Below, piece by piece: positions 12,060 to 25,806 of a stretch of DNA of 64,000 bases. Made by a program: the position numbers and the translations under genes. Each line of letters opens with the position of its first letter. Position 1 is the first letter of the stretch. The DNA comes from Glandiceps talaboti (taxonomy: Eukaryota; Hemichordata; Enteropneusta; Spengelidae). The stretch lies in the NCBI RefSeq assembly GCF_964340395.1, contig NC_135556.1:8520001-8584000 (forward strand), given 5' to 3'. The notes beneath the pieces are model-generated. The model saw only the letters and a list, made by a program, of their open reading frames with translations. It had not been told where the DNA came from and ran no database searches.

Positions 12060-13640
12060 AATGGGCAGATGATGGTATATATACAGATGTACCGCTACCA
12101 ACATTCAGTACATAGCCTCCAATACAGGGAGATATCAAGTCTGGTATAAATACTGATACAAAATAGAAATAGAATAGTATGAACACAATAATTTCACACC
12201 CACAATTTTGGAGTAGAACATGTCAGATCAAAAACACACTGTTGTGTATTCGATTTTCAGCTTCCTCTAGGATATTGAAAATTGCCGCACTACTGTAGAT
12301 GTACCAAAATGCACTTCTGGACCAGTTATGAGCTGTATATCATTGTATATAGTGCTCAATCTGGGTTTGAATTGATTTTATTTCCTCGTCTCGCTACGTA
12401 GCGGATGGTAGCGAAGGTAGCCAAGTAAAGTGATTGTTTAAAACCGATTCAACCCCATCTTGCACTAGATGTGACTATAAAGCAACGCTTATTGGAGTTT
12501 TTATATAGTCAATTGATGTAAACCCGCAGGACAAATAAACAGACAAAAAGAACCATGCCAGATTTGACCTGAAAGTGTCCCAATGGTGAGGTTGAGTTAA
12601 ATATGACAATACATGTATTTCCCGCTAATAAAAATATCGTATAGTACAGTCATGAAACATACATAAATAAATATAAATAAAGCCATTGCATATTGTAGGT
12701 AGTGAATGACTGATGGACACTTTTGATAAAGCAAAATCTTAGAATTTACATTATCGAGAGTAAGAATTTGGGTCACTTTCTAATTTTCAATTTTATAAAA
12801 AAAATATAGGAAATAGGTTGACCACGATTGGCCACGGACCAAATAATGTGGAATTTAGGTATATAATATGGTTATTTCTTGATATATTAGTGTACGGAAT
12901 ATGTAAAGTAAACTTTGATGTCTTGTCATTAACATTATCTTTATCTTATCCAGCCTTTGTGGAGACCAATAAAATTAGTTTTGGTATATTCGAAGTCGTG
13001 GTTCCTACACAAAGACAAAATACAATAATGTTGGTTTCTTATATAGCGCTTTCCCACACCGTGCTCAAAGCGCTTTACAATTATTACCCCTGGCTCGGAT
13101 CAGAACAGCACAACGGCCCTTTAGTCTTCCTCAACTCCCCGGGGAGCATACAATCCATTGCAGCCATTTTTTAAGCGCATAGGATTAAAGCCTTCACATT
13201 GCAACCTACATCCTACCAGGTCCCCAGTTATACAGCTGGGTTGACTGAGGCACAGTCGTGGTTCAAATCTTGCCCAAGGACTTTAGCCACTCAGAAACAA
13301 ACAGCAGGCAGCTCGAACCTGCAACCTGTAGATTCCAAGCCGGTCACGCTAACCATTCACCCATCATGAATATTTGATGAACTAATCAACGTAAAGACGG
13401 TTTGGCTTACAGTGATTATTGTTACAGTATTAAATACTCTAAAAGGCAGCATCTTTTTCCTTGATTAATACATGATTTGTGCATTTGCGATTTTAAATTA
13501 CTGCAGTGGAGAATATCCCACTGCTTCCTAAAGAATTGTTGGCATGTGTGATAAGGTGAGATTGTATTCCACCATAGATCTTGGAGGGGCGTCCATCAAG
13601 AATGGCGTTCTTTTATTTGAGTTTGTTGTAGCGATAGTAC
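12060..13640. repeat. Four-copy flank sequence, copy 1
   Basis: Also at 35336-36660 (upstream of gene B), 22745-23860 and 53226-54350 (inside D1 and D2). Shared text includes TTGACCACGATTGGCCACGG and GGAGAATATCCCACTGCTTC. In D1 and D2 this flank is not followed by methyltransferase coding exon 1, so those copies are orphaned. Confidence 0.85.
13028..13365. mobile_element. SINE-like dispersed repeat, present only in unit A
   Basis: The three other copies of this flank (23570, 36295, 54055) lack these about 340 bp. Recognisable pieces in order: TATAGCGCTTT, AAAGCGCTTTACA, GCTGGGTTGACTGAGGC, GGTTCAAATCTTGCCCAAGG (a B-box-like pol III motif), CTCGAACCTGCAACC, GTCACGCTAACCATTC. Sequences of this type recur in many animal genomes. 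It is unclear whether this is a SINE or part of a larger element. Confidence 0.55.
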
Positions 13641-13721
13641 GGTGGCCCTGAGATGACATAGGAGCAATACATTTGTGGAAGAAATATACGCTCCTGATTT
13701 GGTCTGAATGTTTAGAAAAGT

Positions 13722-14135
<414 letters not shown>

Positions 14136-15053
14136 CAGACAGACATACATGCATGCATGCACACAGATAATGATAATTATATATTTATCTGAACGTACAT
14201 TATATTCATTTTGTTTCGAATATGTTGTTGGTCGTTTTATGCTCTACAATATGTACGTGTGAACAAAAAGCATTGCAAACTCATCAATAATAAACATAAA
14301 TGTGATAAGTTTGAACGAAACCACGCAAATCATAAATATTAGTCGTCGTCGCTATGGTTTTAGTCCAGTTGAGATGTGACAGTTACGTATGAGAATTGAA
14401 ATGTTTTGAGGCAACATTTTCTACGTGACACTAATTAAAGTGTGGTAACGCTACTACATCATTAAAATACTCTTTTATGATTGTGCGTTGTTTGTTATCG
14501 TTGGTAAGGCCGTATGTTTGGAAACACTGAACTGAAACACAATTAACGATACACACATACAAATGTATTATAACTAAACAAACAACGGACAACAACTACA
14601 GAACAGATGTTTAAAGAATTTTGCTCAAAGGTTAGACGATTCTGCACAACATTTATTTCGATATAAATGGGGCGATCAATACAACGTAAAATGCATTAAG
14701 GTCATCGAGAAAGGTCGTTTACCTCTCGTCATTTTCATACTACCTGAGTACAAATCCTAGCTATGCCGTGGACCACATTGTGTATGAATAAAAGTGAATG
14801 GAGGCAAATAGACAGTGGCTCACTACTATATCATTGTCTCTTGAGGTTTGATATTTGTATTTATTTAAAACACATCTACATGTAAGTTCTAGATCAATCA
14901 GCCATGTTTACCAAGCAACTGATGCCAATTTCACTTGAATCATTCAATAAAACTTTCAAGTGTCAGTGACACCTATCTTTCAAAGTAATTATTGGACCAT
15001 GGTATTATCAATCTATCATTAATGTACATTATTCTAACATTAAGAAATACAAT

Positions 15054-15364
15054 TGTATGTATGTATGTATGTATGTATGTATGTATGTATGTATGTGTGT
15101 ATGTATGTATGTATGTATGTATGTATGTATGTATGTATGTATGTATGCATGCATGGATGCATGTATGTATGTATGTATGTATGTATGTATGTATGTATGT
15201 ATGTATGTATGTATGTATGTATGTATGCATGGATGTATGGATGTATGTATGTATGTATGTATGTATGTATGTATGTATGTATGTATGTATGTATGTATGT
15301 ATGTATGTATGTATGTGTGTGTGTGTGTGTATGTAGTATGTATGTATGTATGTATGTATGTATG

Positions 15365-15445
<81 letters not shown>
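15054..15445. repeat. (TATG)n then (TA)n
   Basis: About 315 bp of TATG-type repeat with GCATGG interruptions, then about 75 bp of TA. Counterpart at 43003-43168. Confidence 0.95.
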
Positions 15446-15447
<2 letters not shown>

Positions 15448-15619
15448 AACTTTTTGCTTTGATATTTCTATTTTGAACCCAAAAAATAATGTTTTGTCCT
15501 ATGAAAGAAATTTTTTATCCTCATACTGAATATTTTGCTCTCAAAAACTTAATTATTTCTTCCACAAATGTATTGTTCCTATGTCATCTCTGGGTCGCCG
15601 TACGATAGTGGTTGGTGGA

Positions 15620-15930
15620 ATAAGGTTGTTTTTATTATGTGATATTTCTAGCTTTACTGATTGCTCTTGAGGTCTGTGGTCTGTGGTCTGGTAGTTACTT
15701 TACGTTTGGCAAGGTGAGTGTTGAGTTTAGCAGTTCCAGTGATATTGAAGAAATGTCACGATCTGGTGGTTTTGAATTAGGCCTAAAAACCATTTAGTTC
15801 AGGTTACCCGACACTGGTTTTTCACTGCCGACCCCAACCCTTTTTATTAAAGTGTTCGGCGGAAAAATCAAATAAAATCGCGAAAATTGGGAAGTGTGAA
15901 GTGTGAAGCAGTGGATGCATAAACTTACCC
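15620..15930. repeat. Six-copy repeat next to the UTR exon
   Basis: AATAAGGTTGTTTTTATT... to ...AAATAAAATCGCGAAAATT recurs at 21113-21400, 23866-24215, 43800-44110, 51575-51860 and 54353-54700. Beside the UTR exon at 15994 and 44177 it lies in the putative first intron. Confidence 0.8.
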
Positions 15931-15993
15931 AAACTGAACTTAAGTTCCGAAACTTTTCTTTCTACTAGTGAGAGAAAGAGCTTGCACACTTAC

Positions 15994-16108
15994 CTAAGCT
16001 GTTGGTGATACGTGCAGTGTGATGTTCGACTGTCTGGCGGTCTGACGGATAAATATAACGCAATCTAGAAATCACTATGACAGGGTTGAAAGACGCGTCC
16101 CCTTTACA
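15994..16108 (-). other. Probable 5' UTR first exon of copy A
   Basis: The minus strand ends this segment with CAGCTTAG followed by the strong donor GTAAGTGTGC. The segment is also present at 44177 (copy B) and 48604. It lies about 4 kb upstream of coding exon 1, whose own acceptor sits 4 nt before the ATG, so an upstream non-coding exon is required. The 5' end is estimated from the TATA-like box and is not exact. Confidence 0.5.
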
Positions 16109-16130
16109 ATGAGCTGGCGTTGTCTAAATT

Positions 16131-16140
16131 CCCTATATAA
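16131..16140 (-). promoter_or_regulatory. TATA-like box upstream of the copy A first exon
   Basis: The minus strand reads GGTTATATAGGG, about 25-30 nt upstream of the estimated start of the UTR exon. The equivalent box is kept in copy B (TTATATAAGG at about 44315-44326). Prediction from position and motif only. Confidence 0.35.
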
Positions 16141-17205
16141 CCTTCCCTCAGGCTGTTACTTCAAAGAATGAATTGAGTGAATTATCTACTGGATTGAATA
16201 CAAACCTATGACGCATGTCCACCTTAGTGGTTTCTTTCTTGTCAGAACCAGTCACACAATCGTCGAATAATCAATCGAGCTTATTCATGTTTTTCAATAC
16301 CGATGTCTCGAAAGATATGTACAATAATACATCATCTAACTTGTTCTAACTTGTTTTCGTTTTTGAATTGTACTGCGTTTGTTGCCCTGGCGGTGGGGTT
16401 ACCTTTTAAATGGTAATAGTCGGGGAGACGTGGTGGGGGTTGGGGCTAAGAAGCAGACCAACTATCCATTCTTACAAGTTTTGCTATAGTCGGATTTTGC
16501 TGTGATCACTGGCATTTCTTTATAATGGTGTGGCGGTCGGATGTTCCTAAGCCAAGTATCTAGTATTAGGTTGTTTTCCGTTATTTCCTACAGTAACGAC
16601 TACGTGGAGTTGACCTTGACTGTCTCGTGCCTTTTTGCTACGTTTTATCTAAAACTAAAGTCGTCGCCGCGCTCCAATGCGGAGCAATACTACTATAATC
16701 GCAAACTGAAGCTTCGGCATCTACCACAGTCACATGTACCGAACCAGGCAGGCGGGCTAAACAATGTAGCTTGCTGGGTTAATGAGCGTAGAGAAGGCGG
16801 CTACGAAGATTCTAAATACCATGACATTATTACAAAACCCTGTTTCAAAGTTTTTATTTCTGTCGCCGTTTTGCCGTTTTTTTACGTGATTAAGGAATGC
16901 TTTTGAACATTTCGTAGGACATGATAAATCCGCAATTAATGTTAAACTTAGGAATTGTCCAAATCTTTGGCAGATAGATACGATGTAATGATAGAAATGT
17001 CCACTTAACTTTCATGATGCACACGTGTTTGTACAGTTGCACATGAAAAACGAAAAAGATGGCAGACACTCATGTGGGAAAGTAGTTGCATTTCGTACAG
17101 TTTCAGTATTTGCACAGCTCAGCTAAAATATACCATTGCAATATGTTTAGGACAAGAATGTACTAGTCTGGATGCCAACGTGGTTTCTAACTAAACTATG
17201 TCTGG

Positions 17206-17406
17206 TCAAAGTCCCTTAATCACCACAAAAGGTTGTTCATCCAAGCAATGAACCCCAACTGTTATAATGTTGTAAACAGTGTACAAGTAGCATCCTGAGC
17301 TGACAACTATACCATATTTGGACTTTACATAACTGTCCCAATAAACACTAACTTTAATAGGGACTGTGTTATAGGTTAAAATTTTGTGATTGATTAACAA
17401 AGACAT
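17206..17406 (-). CDS. Candidate terminal exon, membrane-protein-like (unit A)
   Basis: 66 residues with the same hydrophobic segment as 46235-46432. Behind it the sequence becomes (TA)n and then unrelated text, so the upstream exon is missing. It may be a relic. Confidence 0.28.
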   Translation of the reverse strand: MSLLINHKILTYNTVPIKVSVYWDSYVKSKYGIVVSSGCYLYTVYNIITVGVHCLDEQPFVVIKGL

Positions 17407-17442
17407 GATGTACTGACTGTGTGGGTGGTTGATGATGAATTT

Positions 17443-17445
<3 letters not shown>

Positions 17446-17521
<76 letters not shown>
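17446..17521. repeat. (TA)n microsatellite
   Basis: About 75 bp. In unit B the same place holds a TA/TG mixture (46474-46650). Confidence 0.95.
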
Positions 17522-17526
<5 letters not shown>

Positions 17527-17529
17527 ATA

Positions 17530-17885
17530 AAATTTTTGATATAGCTTACAGTTTTAATGAAACATTTGCATAATTAATGATTTTAGGTAAATAGGTTGTA
17601 TCTTAAAAATGCAGGCTTCGAATTTTGTATAATATGATACATATATCAACCATAATAATACGCACCTGTCTTATGAAGTTTGTTGCTACAACTTTTAATG
17701 AGTATTTTGAATAATGAATGATATTCAGTATTAATTAAGCAGTATCATACACTCTTACATACATTAACTTAAGAAAGCACGCTTGTCCAAAAACAAACCC
17801 TGTTTCCATAGTTTTTTTAATTTAAAGAGTTATTTGCATAATTAGTGATTCCCTTACGGGAGGCATTCAGTTTAAATCTGGTCCA
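17530..17885. repeat. Dispersed repeat, inverted relative to 47870-48110
   Basis: TTTGCATAATTAGTGATTCC, AAACAAACCCTGTTTCC and TTCAGTTTAAATCTGG all recur as reverse complements in the other unit at the matching place. An element or a small inversion between the upstream block and block D. Confidence 0.6.
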
Positions 17886-19685
17886 ATGTTGGCCCTTTTC
17901 CTCCAACGAAGTGGAGAGAACAAATATGTGTATGCATTCATCGATCACGTTGTTTTGTCGATATCTGTTTTCGGTTTTGCAAGAGGCAAGAAGAAAACAC
18001 CTTTCATTCTTTCAAGGTAGCTGTATCTAGGATCTGAACGACACAGACCATAGCAGCATGAAGTACACTACCTTTACGTACTTGATGTTAGGTCTAGGTC
18101 GTACAAACTGTGTTTGCCCGACCTTGGGTAGGGACTCACGCATGCGCAGACACAAAATTACATCATTTTCTAATAATAGTAGTATGGGCGTATTGTTGAA
18201 CTACACTATTGAGGTGCTGTGCTACATTTGCTGATTTTGACGGAAATTGGAGTACCTCTGAACACTTCTTGGGTCTTGAAGGCTCCATAATTAATATTGG
18301 CACGAGGAAATGTCTGAATTTTTGGCAGGCAATGAGTAATTTAGCAGAATAATCCACCCAACCACAGTCCCTCTAATCACTCAACTTTGCGAGCTTCCAA
18401 CTATTTACGTTTACGTTTAAAGTTTAGCTCTGCTTCCGGTTCAACGAATATTCCCCAAAAAATTAGATATAACCTTCCCCGTGTTACTTCAAAGAGGACA
18501 AATGCGTGATCTATGTGAATGAACAGTCAAATGGTACACCAGTCAAAGCAACCCTTTATTCATACGTATGCAGATGAATATCTATTATTTGCCTAGATAA
18601 TATATAGACGAGTGCACAGCTTTGTGTATTTTCACCTTTCTAAACCATTGACTTTCTTTCATTTCACTCAACCGTATACACACCCACCTAGATACCACGA
18701 AATGATGTAATAATGTGCAAAGTTATGAGGAAAATTAGATTTTACATCTCCCCTGGAATATCTAGTATCCACACTGAGTGACTGTATACTGCGAGTAAAA
18801 ATTTGTCAGCAGATCATAATGTTACATTTCCTTGGTATTAGAATGTATTTATTTTCAACTCTATCATGTTGCCAGCAATATACTGGACAACATAGCCAAT
18901 AGTAAGTGAATCGAATTAGTAATCTAGTTTAGAAACTGCTGTAGTACAGAAAACATTTTTATGACATTTTTTTTTTAATTTCTATTGAAACCAATGACAT
19001 TTATCACATTTCATTATTCAAAACTTTTCAAAAATATTTATGGTTAAAAATAAAATATTTTCAAAAATAAATATGGTTAAAATTAGCAGTGTGATCAATG
19101 AATGGGAGGGGGAGTTTTGAGTCAGTGCCATGATTAAACTGAAAAATTATGAACAGGACAAGTGCACGCATGGAAAGCCGCAGTTTTATTAAGTCTAAAG
19201 AAAACAATATATATATAATATAATGTGATATATATGAAAATCTAACAATATATATAATATAAAGTTTCTAAAATGAACATATCTTTATATGATGCAAACA
19301 GTTCATTATATGATGCAAGTACATCATTATGTGTGACAATTATTGACATGGGTTTACAAGTATGTTAACTCAATTTATAATATTGTACTTGATAATTAGC
19401 TGAATTAATCAATATTAATAGCTCACTCAATCTAAGAGATATCCTAGAACTTTAGGTTACTAAACCATGAATATTTTGTATGTCCGTGAATCATACTTCT
19501 CATAGGGTTCCTATCTAAAGAGCTTTATAAATATGAAACATTGGATTTTGGTTAGCAATTTACCAGATACACTTAAAATTACTGAAAATGTAACATGTAA
19601 AATTAAATATGCAGTGTGCGGTATTAAGCTTTGAGAATAGAGTATCTGTTGCAAGAACAAAAAGAGTGTTTGTTGTCAACAGATG

Positions 19686-19870
19686 GGAGGGGGGGGGGTC
19701 ATTGTGTTATTTTACTTGTCAGAGGGGGTTGGGGGTTGGATTGTTTTGTGGATGAATTGCAGGGGGGTGGGGGTCACTATCTTTAAGTACAACATGAACA
19801 AAAAGTGACCGGCCCACCCCCGGCCGTAAAAAAAACTGATCGCTCCCTTATGGAGGGGTGCTGTAACAGT
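19686..19870. repeat. Diverged poly-G repeat, block D1
   Basis: G-rich runs ending in CCCCGGCCGTAAAAAAAACT, a degraded inverse of the family start. Counterpart at 50140-50310. Confidence 0.4.
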
Positions 19871-20059
19871 AATCCTGATAAATAAAGTTATGAGGTAAAA
19901 TAGTAATACTTGCAAAGAGCTACCCATTTTAGTTTACTGGAAGACTGTCAACACAATATAATGTCGACGATTAACAATACATTCATGCCAAGCAGTTTTA
20001 CTTGATTCATCCTTGAACCCAGAGATTCATAAAAAACCCGCAAAATATACATATATAGC

Positions 20060-20640
20060 AAGGCTAATTTGGATGGCCTGAAAGCTGAACCTAACGATTA
20101 TGTTACAAACTATTTAAAAACATCCACAAAACGCTCTGTGGAGAGGACAACTGGACAAATAAAACCGGTTGTTTATAAAATAGCCCTGAGTGTCTCATGT
20201 CATAAATATCCTGCTATTGAAAGTGGAATTCCAAATGGGTATAACACATACCTTAAGTACCACAAATAAATCTCGATCAATGGTTTGTCACTTATAAACA
20301 TTTTCATTGCCAACTTCCCTTTAAGCTGACAGAAACAGATCCCTATTGTTTGAAATACGTCATCAAAGGTTTAAAGATTCCGAGGAAGATTGTTCAAGAA
20401 ACCACAAATGATACTTTATGTACCTTTATCAGCAAATTTATCGTTTAATGTTTCTAACTTTTACTATACCATATAAAACGTTTATGAGAAGATATACAAC
20501 AGGTACATCCAACAAAAGCATACACGTCTGTTTGCCTACTCCTCCATCATACTTAAGGTTTAAGAGTGTTTCAGAAGCTCTACTTGTCAAATATGAGCTC
20601 GACACGCAACAATACCAATGAAAAGTTGAAAGGTCAATTG
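20060..20640. pseudogene. Decayed plus-strand protein-like region with local copies
   Basis: Pieces such as YFHCQLPxKLTETDPYxLKYV can be read at about 20295-20360, 21430-21505 and 24690-24760, each interrupted by stops or a frameshift soon after. SVSCHKYPAIESGIPNGYNT precedes the first. Repeated again in D2 at 50505-51070, 51895 and 55190. Three diverged copies within one block suggest an old local repeat or gene remnant of unknown family. Confidence 0.3.
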
Positions 20641-20985
20641 ATTAGACCGACATATACGCCGTGGTAGGTCGTACATTTTTGTGTGTGTTGTGTTCCACGA
20701 TCATACGCTTTGATTCTAAATCAAAGTGCTTCATTTCATCTATTTGATATGTCATAGGTTGTACCAGACAATTTGGTAAGATAAACAAGTGGAAGAAGAT
20801 ACCTTACAACCGATTTCAAGTTAGCGTCCACTGGCTCTGTTTAATACAACCATGGAGAAATCAATACGAAACCACATTCTACACTAAAGACAGCAAGATC
20901 GCAATTTCTTGCAACATTTAGTCTATTATGAAATAAACAATTTAAAACATACTGCAACCAGACACAGAGATGTGGATGCCAATGG

Positions 20986-20988
<3 letters not shown>

Positions 20989-21038
<50 letters not shown>
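20989..21038. repeat. (TG)n in D1
   Basis: Pure TG here; the D2 copy contains an internal CG run. Confidence 0.9.
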
Positions 21039-21040
<2 letters not shown>

Positions 21041-21825
21041 TACATATATTAGGGTCAATATATGTACAAGAGCCATACCGAGTGTAAACTTGAGGTATTG
21101 AAGATCATTGTCGTCGGTCGAATAAGGTTGTTTTTATTCTATGATTCTTCTAGCTCTACTGTTTACTCTTGAGATAGCTGTGGTCTTGTAGTTACGTTAC
21201 GTTTGGCAAGGTGAGTGTTGAGTTTTAAATTAGCAGTTTCCGCTCTGTATTTATAGTTGGTCAATGGAACATATATGCTATGATATTTAAGAAATGTCTC
21301 CATCTGGTGGATTTGAATAAGGCCTGAAAAGATTGTTTGGTTCCAGGTTATAAAAGACCCCACATAGTTATTTACTGCTGACTCTAAATTTTCACATACC
21401 TTAAGTACCATCAAGATCGATGCTTAGTCACAACTATTTTCATTGCCAACTTCCTTGTAAGCTGACAGAAACAGATCCCTATAGTTTGAAATATGTCAAC
21501 CGTCACTCATTCCATACACCCTCACCAATAGCCATTGTGGTGAATATGTTTATCTCCCAAAACAGGTTAAGGGAAAAGGCTGATTATCTCAAAGTATCAC
21601 CAAGTGAAGGTTAGCGCTCAGTATCTTACTTCTGGCAAAGCCCTCATCTGTTTGCCAAGACATTTCTTTATATGTATGGCCCCGAAGTCGATTGTCGAAG
21701 TACTGTATCATGCAATACACATCTTGTACATCTCCATGCGGGGTTGGCTACCGTATAATTCAATCGAACATAGGCAGAATCTCCGTGTAGCCTTTATAGG
21801 ACGTTTGAGGTACGAAAATTCTTGT

Positions 21826-21966
21826 GTTCATGGGGGGGGGGGGGGGGGAGGCGTGAACAATTTTGAGAGGGCGATAGGGAGGGCTGCGAACAACATATAT
21901 AACCAACATATTTTCTCTCTAAGGACCCCACCCCCTCCCCGCACTGTAAATTCTGACCGCAGCCTA
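21826..21966. repeat. Poly-G/poly-C repeat, reversed, block D1
   Basis: Poly-G run at 21832-21849 and the end CACTGTAAATTCTGACCGC. Same insertion as 52290-52435 in D2. Confidence 0.55.
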
Positions 21967-22063
21967 AGGGCAGATGTCAGAGTTATGCGAAAAATCAACA
22001 TAGTTGTGAGAAACAGTAAGATTAGTTCGTGAATACACCTTGAGTTTTTTATGACAACGACAC

Positions 22064-22240
22064 ATGCATTACAGTGAGTGTTCCAGAAAATGTTACCAGG
22101 TTTATGGCAAACACAATGATAAAACTCTCCACACAATACAAGCTATGTCACAAATAGGTGAAGAAGATACCCCGGAGAATTTTGAAATTGCTAATGCAAT
22201 GACTATTCAAAATGTTAGAATGTTTGCACACCAACAATAA
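22064..22240 (+). CDS. Small open frame of unknown identity, block D1
   Basis: 58 residues: MHYSECSRKCYQVYGKHNDK, then TLHTIQAMSQIGEEDTPENF, then a short tail to TAA. The mix of Cys/His at the start and the acidic helix-like part look protein-like rather than random. The frame is open back to a TGA at 22052. It is identical in D2 (52528-52704), which only reflects the recent duplication. It could be an exon or a transposon remnant. Confidence 0.25.
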   Translation: MHYSECSRKCYQVYGKHNDKTLHTIQAMSQIGEEDTPENFEIANAMTIQNVRMFAHQQ

Positions 22241-22293
22241 TAATAGTGCCGTTTACTTAATATTTCAATCTGTAATGGAAGTTGTCCATATCA

Positions 22294-22295
<2 letters not shown>

Positions 22296-22377
<82 letters not shown>
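22296..22377. repeat. (TA)n in D1
   Basis: About 80 bp. Counterpart 52760-52845 in D2. Confidence 0.95.
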
Positions 22378-22383
<6 letters not shown>

Positions 22384-23176
22384 TCGGAGCAAATGGCGCG
22401 ATAGTTTTTTTTTTATATTTTTTTATTTATGTACTCTATTGGATAACACACACAGGAACAAAAGTCGTGTAACAAAAAAATTAAACCTCATCATATCTAT
22501 AACACAACCAAAATTACAATAAAGCGATAAAAGGCAAAGTACATTACAAAATATCCCTACTCAGCAAGGTAAATAAGCATTGTAACCTTTCTGACTGAAA
22601 TAAAGTGTTCTAATTTCTGTACCTGTTTAACCTGTAACTTACAGTGTAAATGGTCTTCTCTAATGGTCATTGCTAGTTTGCTACTTGCAATGATGTTTCA
22701 ATCACATTTATATAATCGAACCACAAAAGCTTACTTCACAATAGAAAGTATATATATAACTGTATGAACACAATAATTTCACACTTACAATTTTGGAGTA
22801 GAAAATGTCAGATCAAAAACACACTGTTGTATATTCGATTTTCAGCTTCCTCTAGTCTTGAAATACCGCACTACTGTAGATGTACCAAAACGCACTACTG
22901 GGCCAGTTCTGAGCTGTATGTCGTTGATGTCTGACTCAAATCTATTGTGGTTTATTATTAACTTTGTGCTTTAACTAAGGTCAGGGTTTATCGACTGACT
23001 ATAAAGCAACGCTTATTGGAGTTTTTATGTTGTCATTTGATGTAAACTCGACAAGACAAACAGACAAAAAGAACCATACCAGATTTGACCTGAAAGTGTC
23101 CCAATTGAGGTTGAGTTAAATATGCTTATGACAATACATGTATTTTGCTAAAAATATCATATAGTACACTCATAAA

Positions 23177-23179
23177 TCA

Positions 23180-23214
<35 letters not shown>

Positions 23215-23217
23215 ATA
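23177..23217. repeat. (AAAT)n in D1
   Basis: About 40 bp, expanded to about 58 bp in D2 (53649-53706). Confidence 0.9.
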
Positions 23218-25396
23218 TAAATAAAGCCATTGCATATTGTTGGTAGTGAATGACTGATGGACCCTTTTGATATAGCAAAATCTTAGAATTTACATTATCG
23301 AGAGTAAGAATTTGGGTCACTTCCTAATTTTCAATTTTATAAAAGAAAATAGAAAATAGGTTGACCACGATTAGCCACGGACCAAATAATGTGGAATTTA
23401 GGTATATAATATGGTTATTTCTTGATATATTAGTGTATGGAATATGTAAAATATACTTTGATGTCTTGTCATTAACATTATCTTTATCTTATCCAGCCTT
23501 TGTGGAGACCAATAAATTTTTTTTGGGTATATTCGAAGTCGTGGTTCCTACACAAAGACAAAATACAACATTCGTTAATTCATGTCATTAGTCATGTTAT
23601 TTTGATGAACTAATCTACGTAAAGACGGTTTGGCTTACAGTGATTATTGTTACAGTATTAAATACTCTAAAAGGCAGCATCTTTTTCCTTGATTAATACA
23701 TGATTTGTGCATTTGCGATTTTAAATTACTGCAGTGGAGAATATCCCACTGCTTCCTAAAGAATTGTTGGCATGTGTGATAAGATGAGATTTTATTCCAC
23801 CATAGATCTTGGAGGGGCGTCCATCAAGAATGGTGTTCTCTAATTTGATTTTGTTGTAGCGACAATGGTCGGTCGAATAAGGTTGTTTTTATTTTATGAT
23901 TCTTCTAGCTCCACTGTTTACTCTTCAGATAGCTGTGGTCTTGTAGTTACGTTACATTTGTCAAGGTGAGTGTTGAGTTTAGCAGTTTCCGTTCTATATT
24001 AATAGATAGTCATATATGCGGTGATATTGAAGAAATGTCTCCTTCTGGTGGTTTTGAATAAGGCCTAAATATCGTTTGGTTCCGGTTACCGACACTGTTT
24101 TTTCATTGCCGACCCTAACCTTTTTTGTAAGTATTCGGGGGGGGGGGGGGGGAATCAAATAAAATTGCGAAAATTATGAAGTCTGAGGTGTGAAGCAGTC
24201 GATGCGGAAACTTAAAGTAACTTAAAAGACAAAATAAAACTGTTCTTCCAGTCTGCAATGGCTGTACATCTGATGAGAAATAATACAGAAACCATGCGGA
24301 AAACACAACTACATGAACTAGACACTCACATGAAAAGAAATCAACTTAAAATAGAGCGTATTCGGAACCACACGATATTTTAGGCCGATGGAGTTAGATG
24401 ACAGTACATCGTCCAGAGGTCGAAATGTTTTTTTTTTGTGAGCTCGAGGTTGTTGTAAAGTGTACATGTGGTGTGGACATGTCCTTTTTAGTTTCATATA
24501 TGTATCAAGGAAGGGTGGTTTTATGCCATTAATTTCCCCGTGGTCCAGGATACGGTAACACTCTCTCTGTAGACACAGCGTTATAAATAGCTTTGAGTGT
24601 CTCATGTCATAAATATCTTGCTATTAAAGGTGGAATTCGAAGTGGGTATAACACATACCTCAACTACTATCAATAAATCTAGATCGATGCTTTGTCACAA
24701 CTATTTTCATTGCCAACTTCCATTTAAGCTGACTGAAACAGATCCCTATTGTGTTTGAAATACGTCAACCGAAGCATTGAAGGTTCTGAGGAAGAATGTT
24801 CAAGAAAATAAATTACATTTTATGTACCTTTGTCAATAAATTTATTGTTCAATGTTTCTAAAGTGTATACCATACAAAATGTTTTATGAAAAGATATACA
24901 ACAGGTGATCCAACAAAAACTGTTCGAACACTTTCATTTTCAATTGCAGGCCAAAATTTCAGGTCGTTAGTGGAAGGGGAGAATAACGCCGATTAATTGG
25001 GATTTGCTTTTAACACTAGCACACGAGTACGCATGATAACATATACACCTCTCCGACTCTTCCGCGTTGTTTCAACTGTGCTCTCAATTCATTTAGCGAC
25101 ACTTTTTCAGTAACTGTTAAGGATGAGCGATAGATATTTTAAAAATGCAACTGCGCATACGGTCGCGCAGTGCACACTGTTTTACGTTTACGTGCTTTTT
25201 TACAATGTTGCCATAGTCAGTTCGTACTACATTCTTCAAAATGTCATCGGCTCCTAAAAACAGCGGTTGTTTTAAAAAAAACAAGAGAGACGGGAAAAGG
25301 TTAAAAGTGTTCTTGGAAAAGCTGAAAAGACTATGGGCAACATCCAACCAAACTAGGGAATGTGTTCAACTAGACATTCTTTATGCAGACTCCCAA

Positions 25397-25806
25397 CTAC
25401 ATAAGATTTGCCACAATAGCCATGGATAAGAGTGCATGAGTTATTATTAACTTTCCTTTGATCAGAATGTGAGAAAAGGAGGCCTTTGCTTTACTGTGGT
25501 ATGGCGCCGTCATATGGCGAGAATGAGAGAGGCTAATTCCTCTGTAGTTCAGCGGAACTCTACTATCATTTGTGGTATTCTTTGGAATACAAGAAATAAT
25601 GGCTCTCTTCCACACATCAGGAATCTTATCACAGTCAAAACACAATTGAAAAAGTTGATGTAGAACTGAAATGTCTTCTGCAGCACATCGTAAGGAATTT
25701 TGTCAACTCCTACTGCCTTCATAACTGTCTTAACGTCTTCTAAAGTAAAATGCCTCTTCAAAAAATAGTTACACTCATACAAAGGATCATCCATATGACC
25801 TTCCAA
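25397..25806 (-). pseudogene. LINE reverse-transcriptase N-terminal fragment, block D1
   Basis: Two overlapping frames joined by a frameshift near 25600-25640. The first carries DVKTVMKAVGVDKIPYDVLQ, and the second FDCDKIPDVWKRAIISCIPK and DSRVPLNYRGISL. These are RT fingers motifs, and the catalytic palm is missing. Confidence 0.65.

Noticed and set aside
13255-13275. tRNA gene suggested by a B-box-like GGTTCAAATC
   Set aside because: No matching A box, acceptor stem or anticodon arm at the right distance; it belongs to the SINE-like repeat.
16541-16906. 121-residue open frame upstream of gene A
   Set aside because: Its close copy near 45600-45930 is broken by indels and stops, and the residue pattern is not protein-like.
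21604-22136. Gly- and Pro-run open frames around the poly-G tracts
   Set aside because: Artefacts of homopolymer runs in the dispersed repeat.
24318-24605. 95-residue minus-strand open frame in D1
   Set aside because: The D2 copy shifts frame at an A/T run, and no family resemblance is seen.
25241-25429. Lys-rich 62-residue plus-strand frame beginning MSSAPKNSGC
   Set aside because: Conserved between D1 and D2 only because the duplication is recent; no homology recognised and no splice support.
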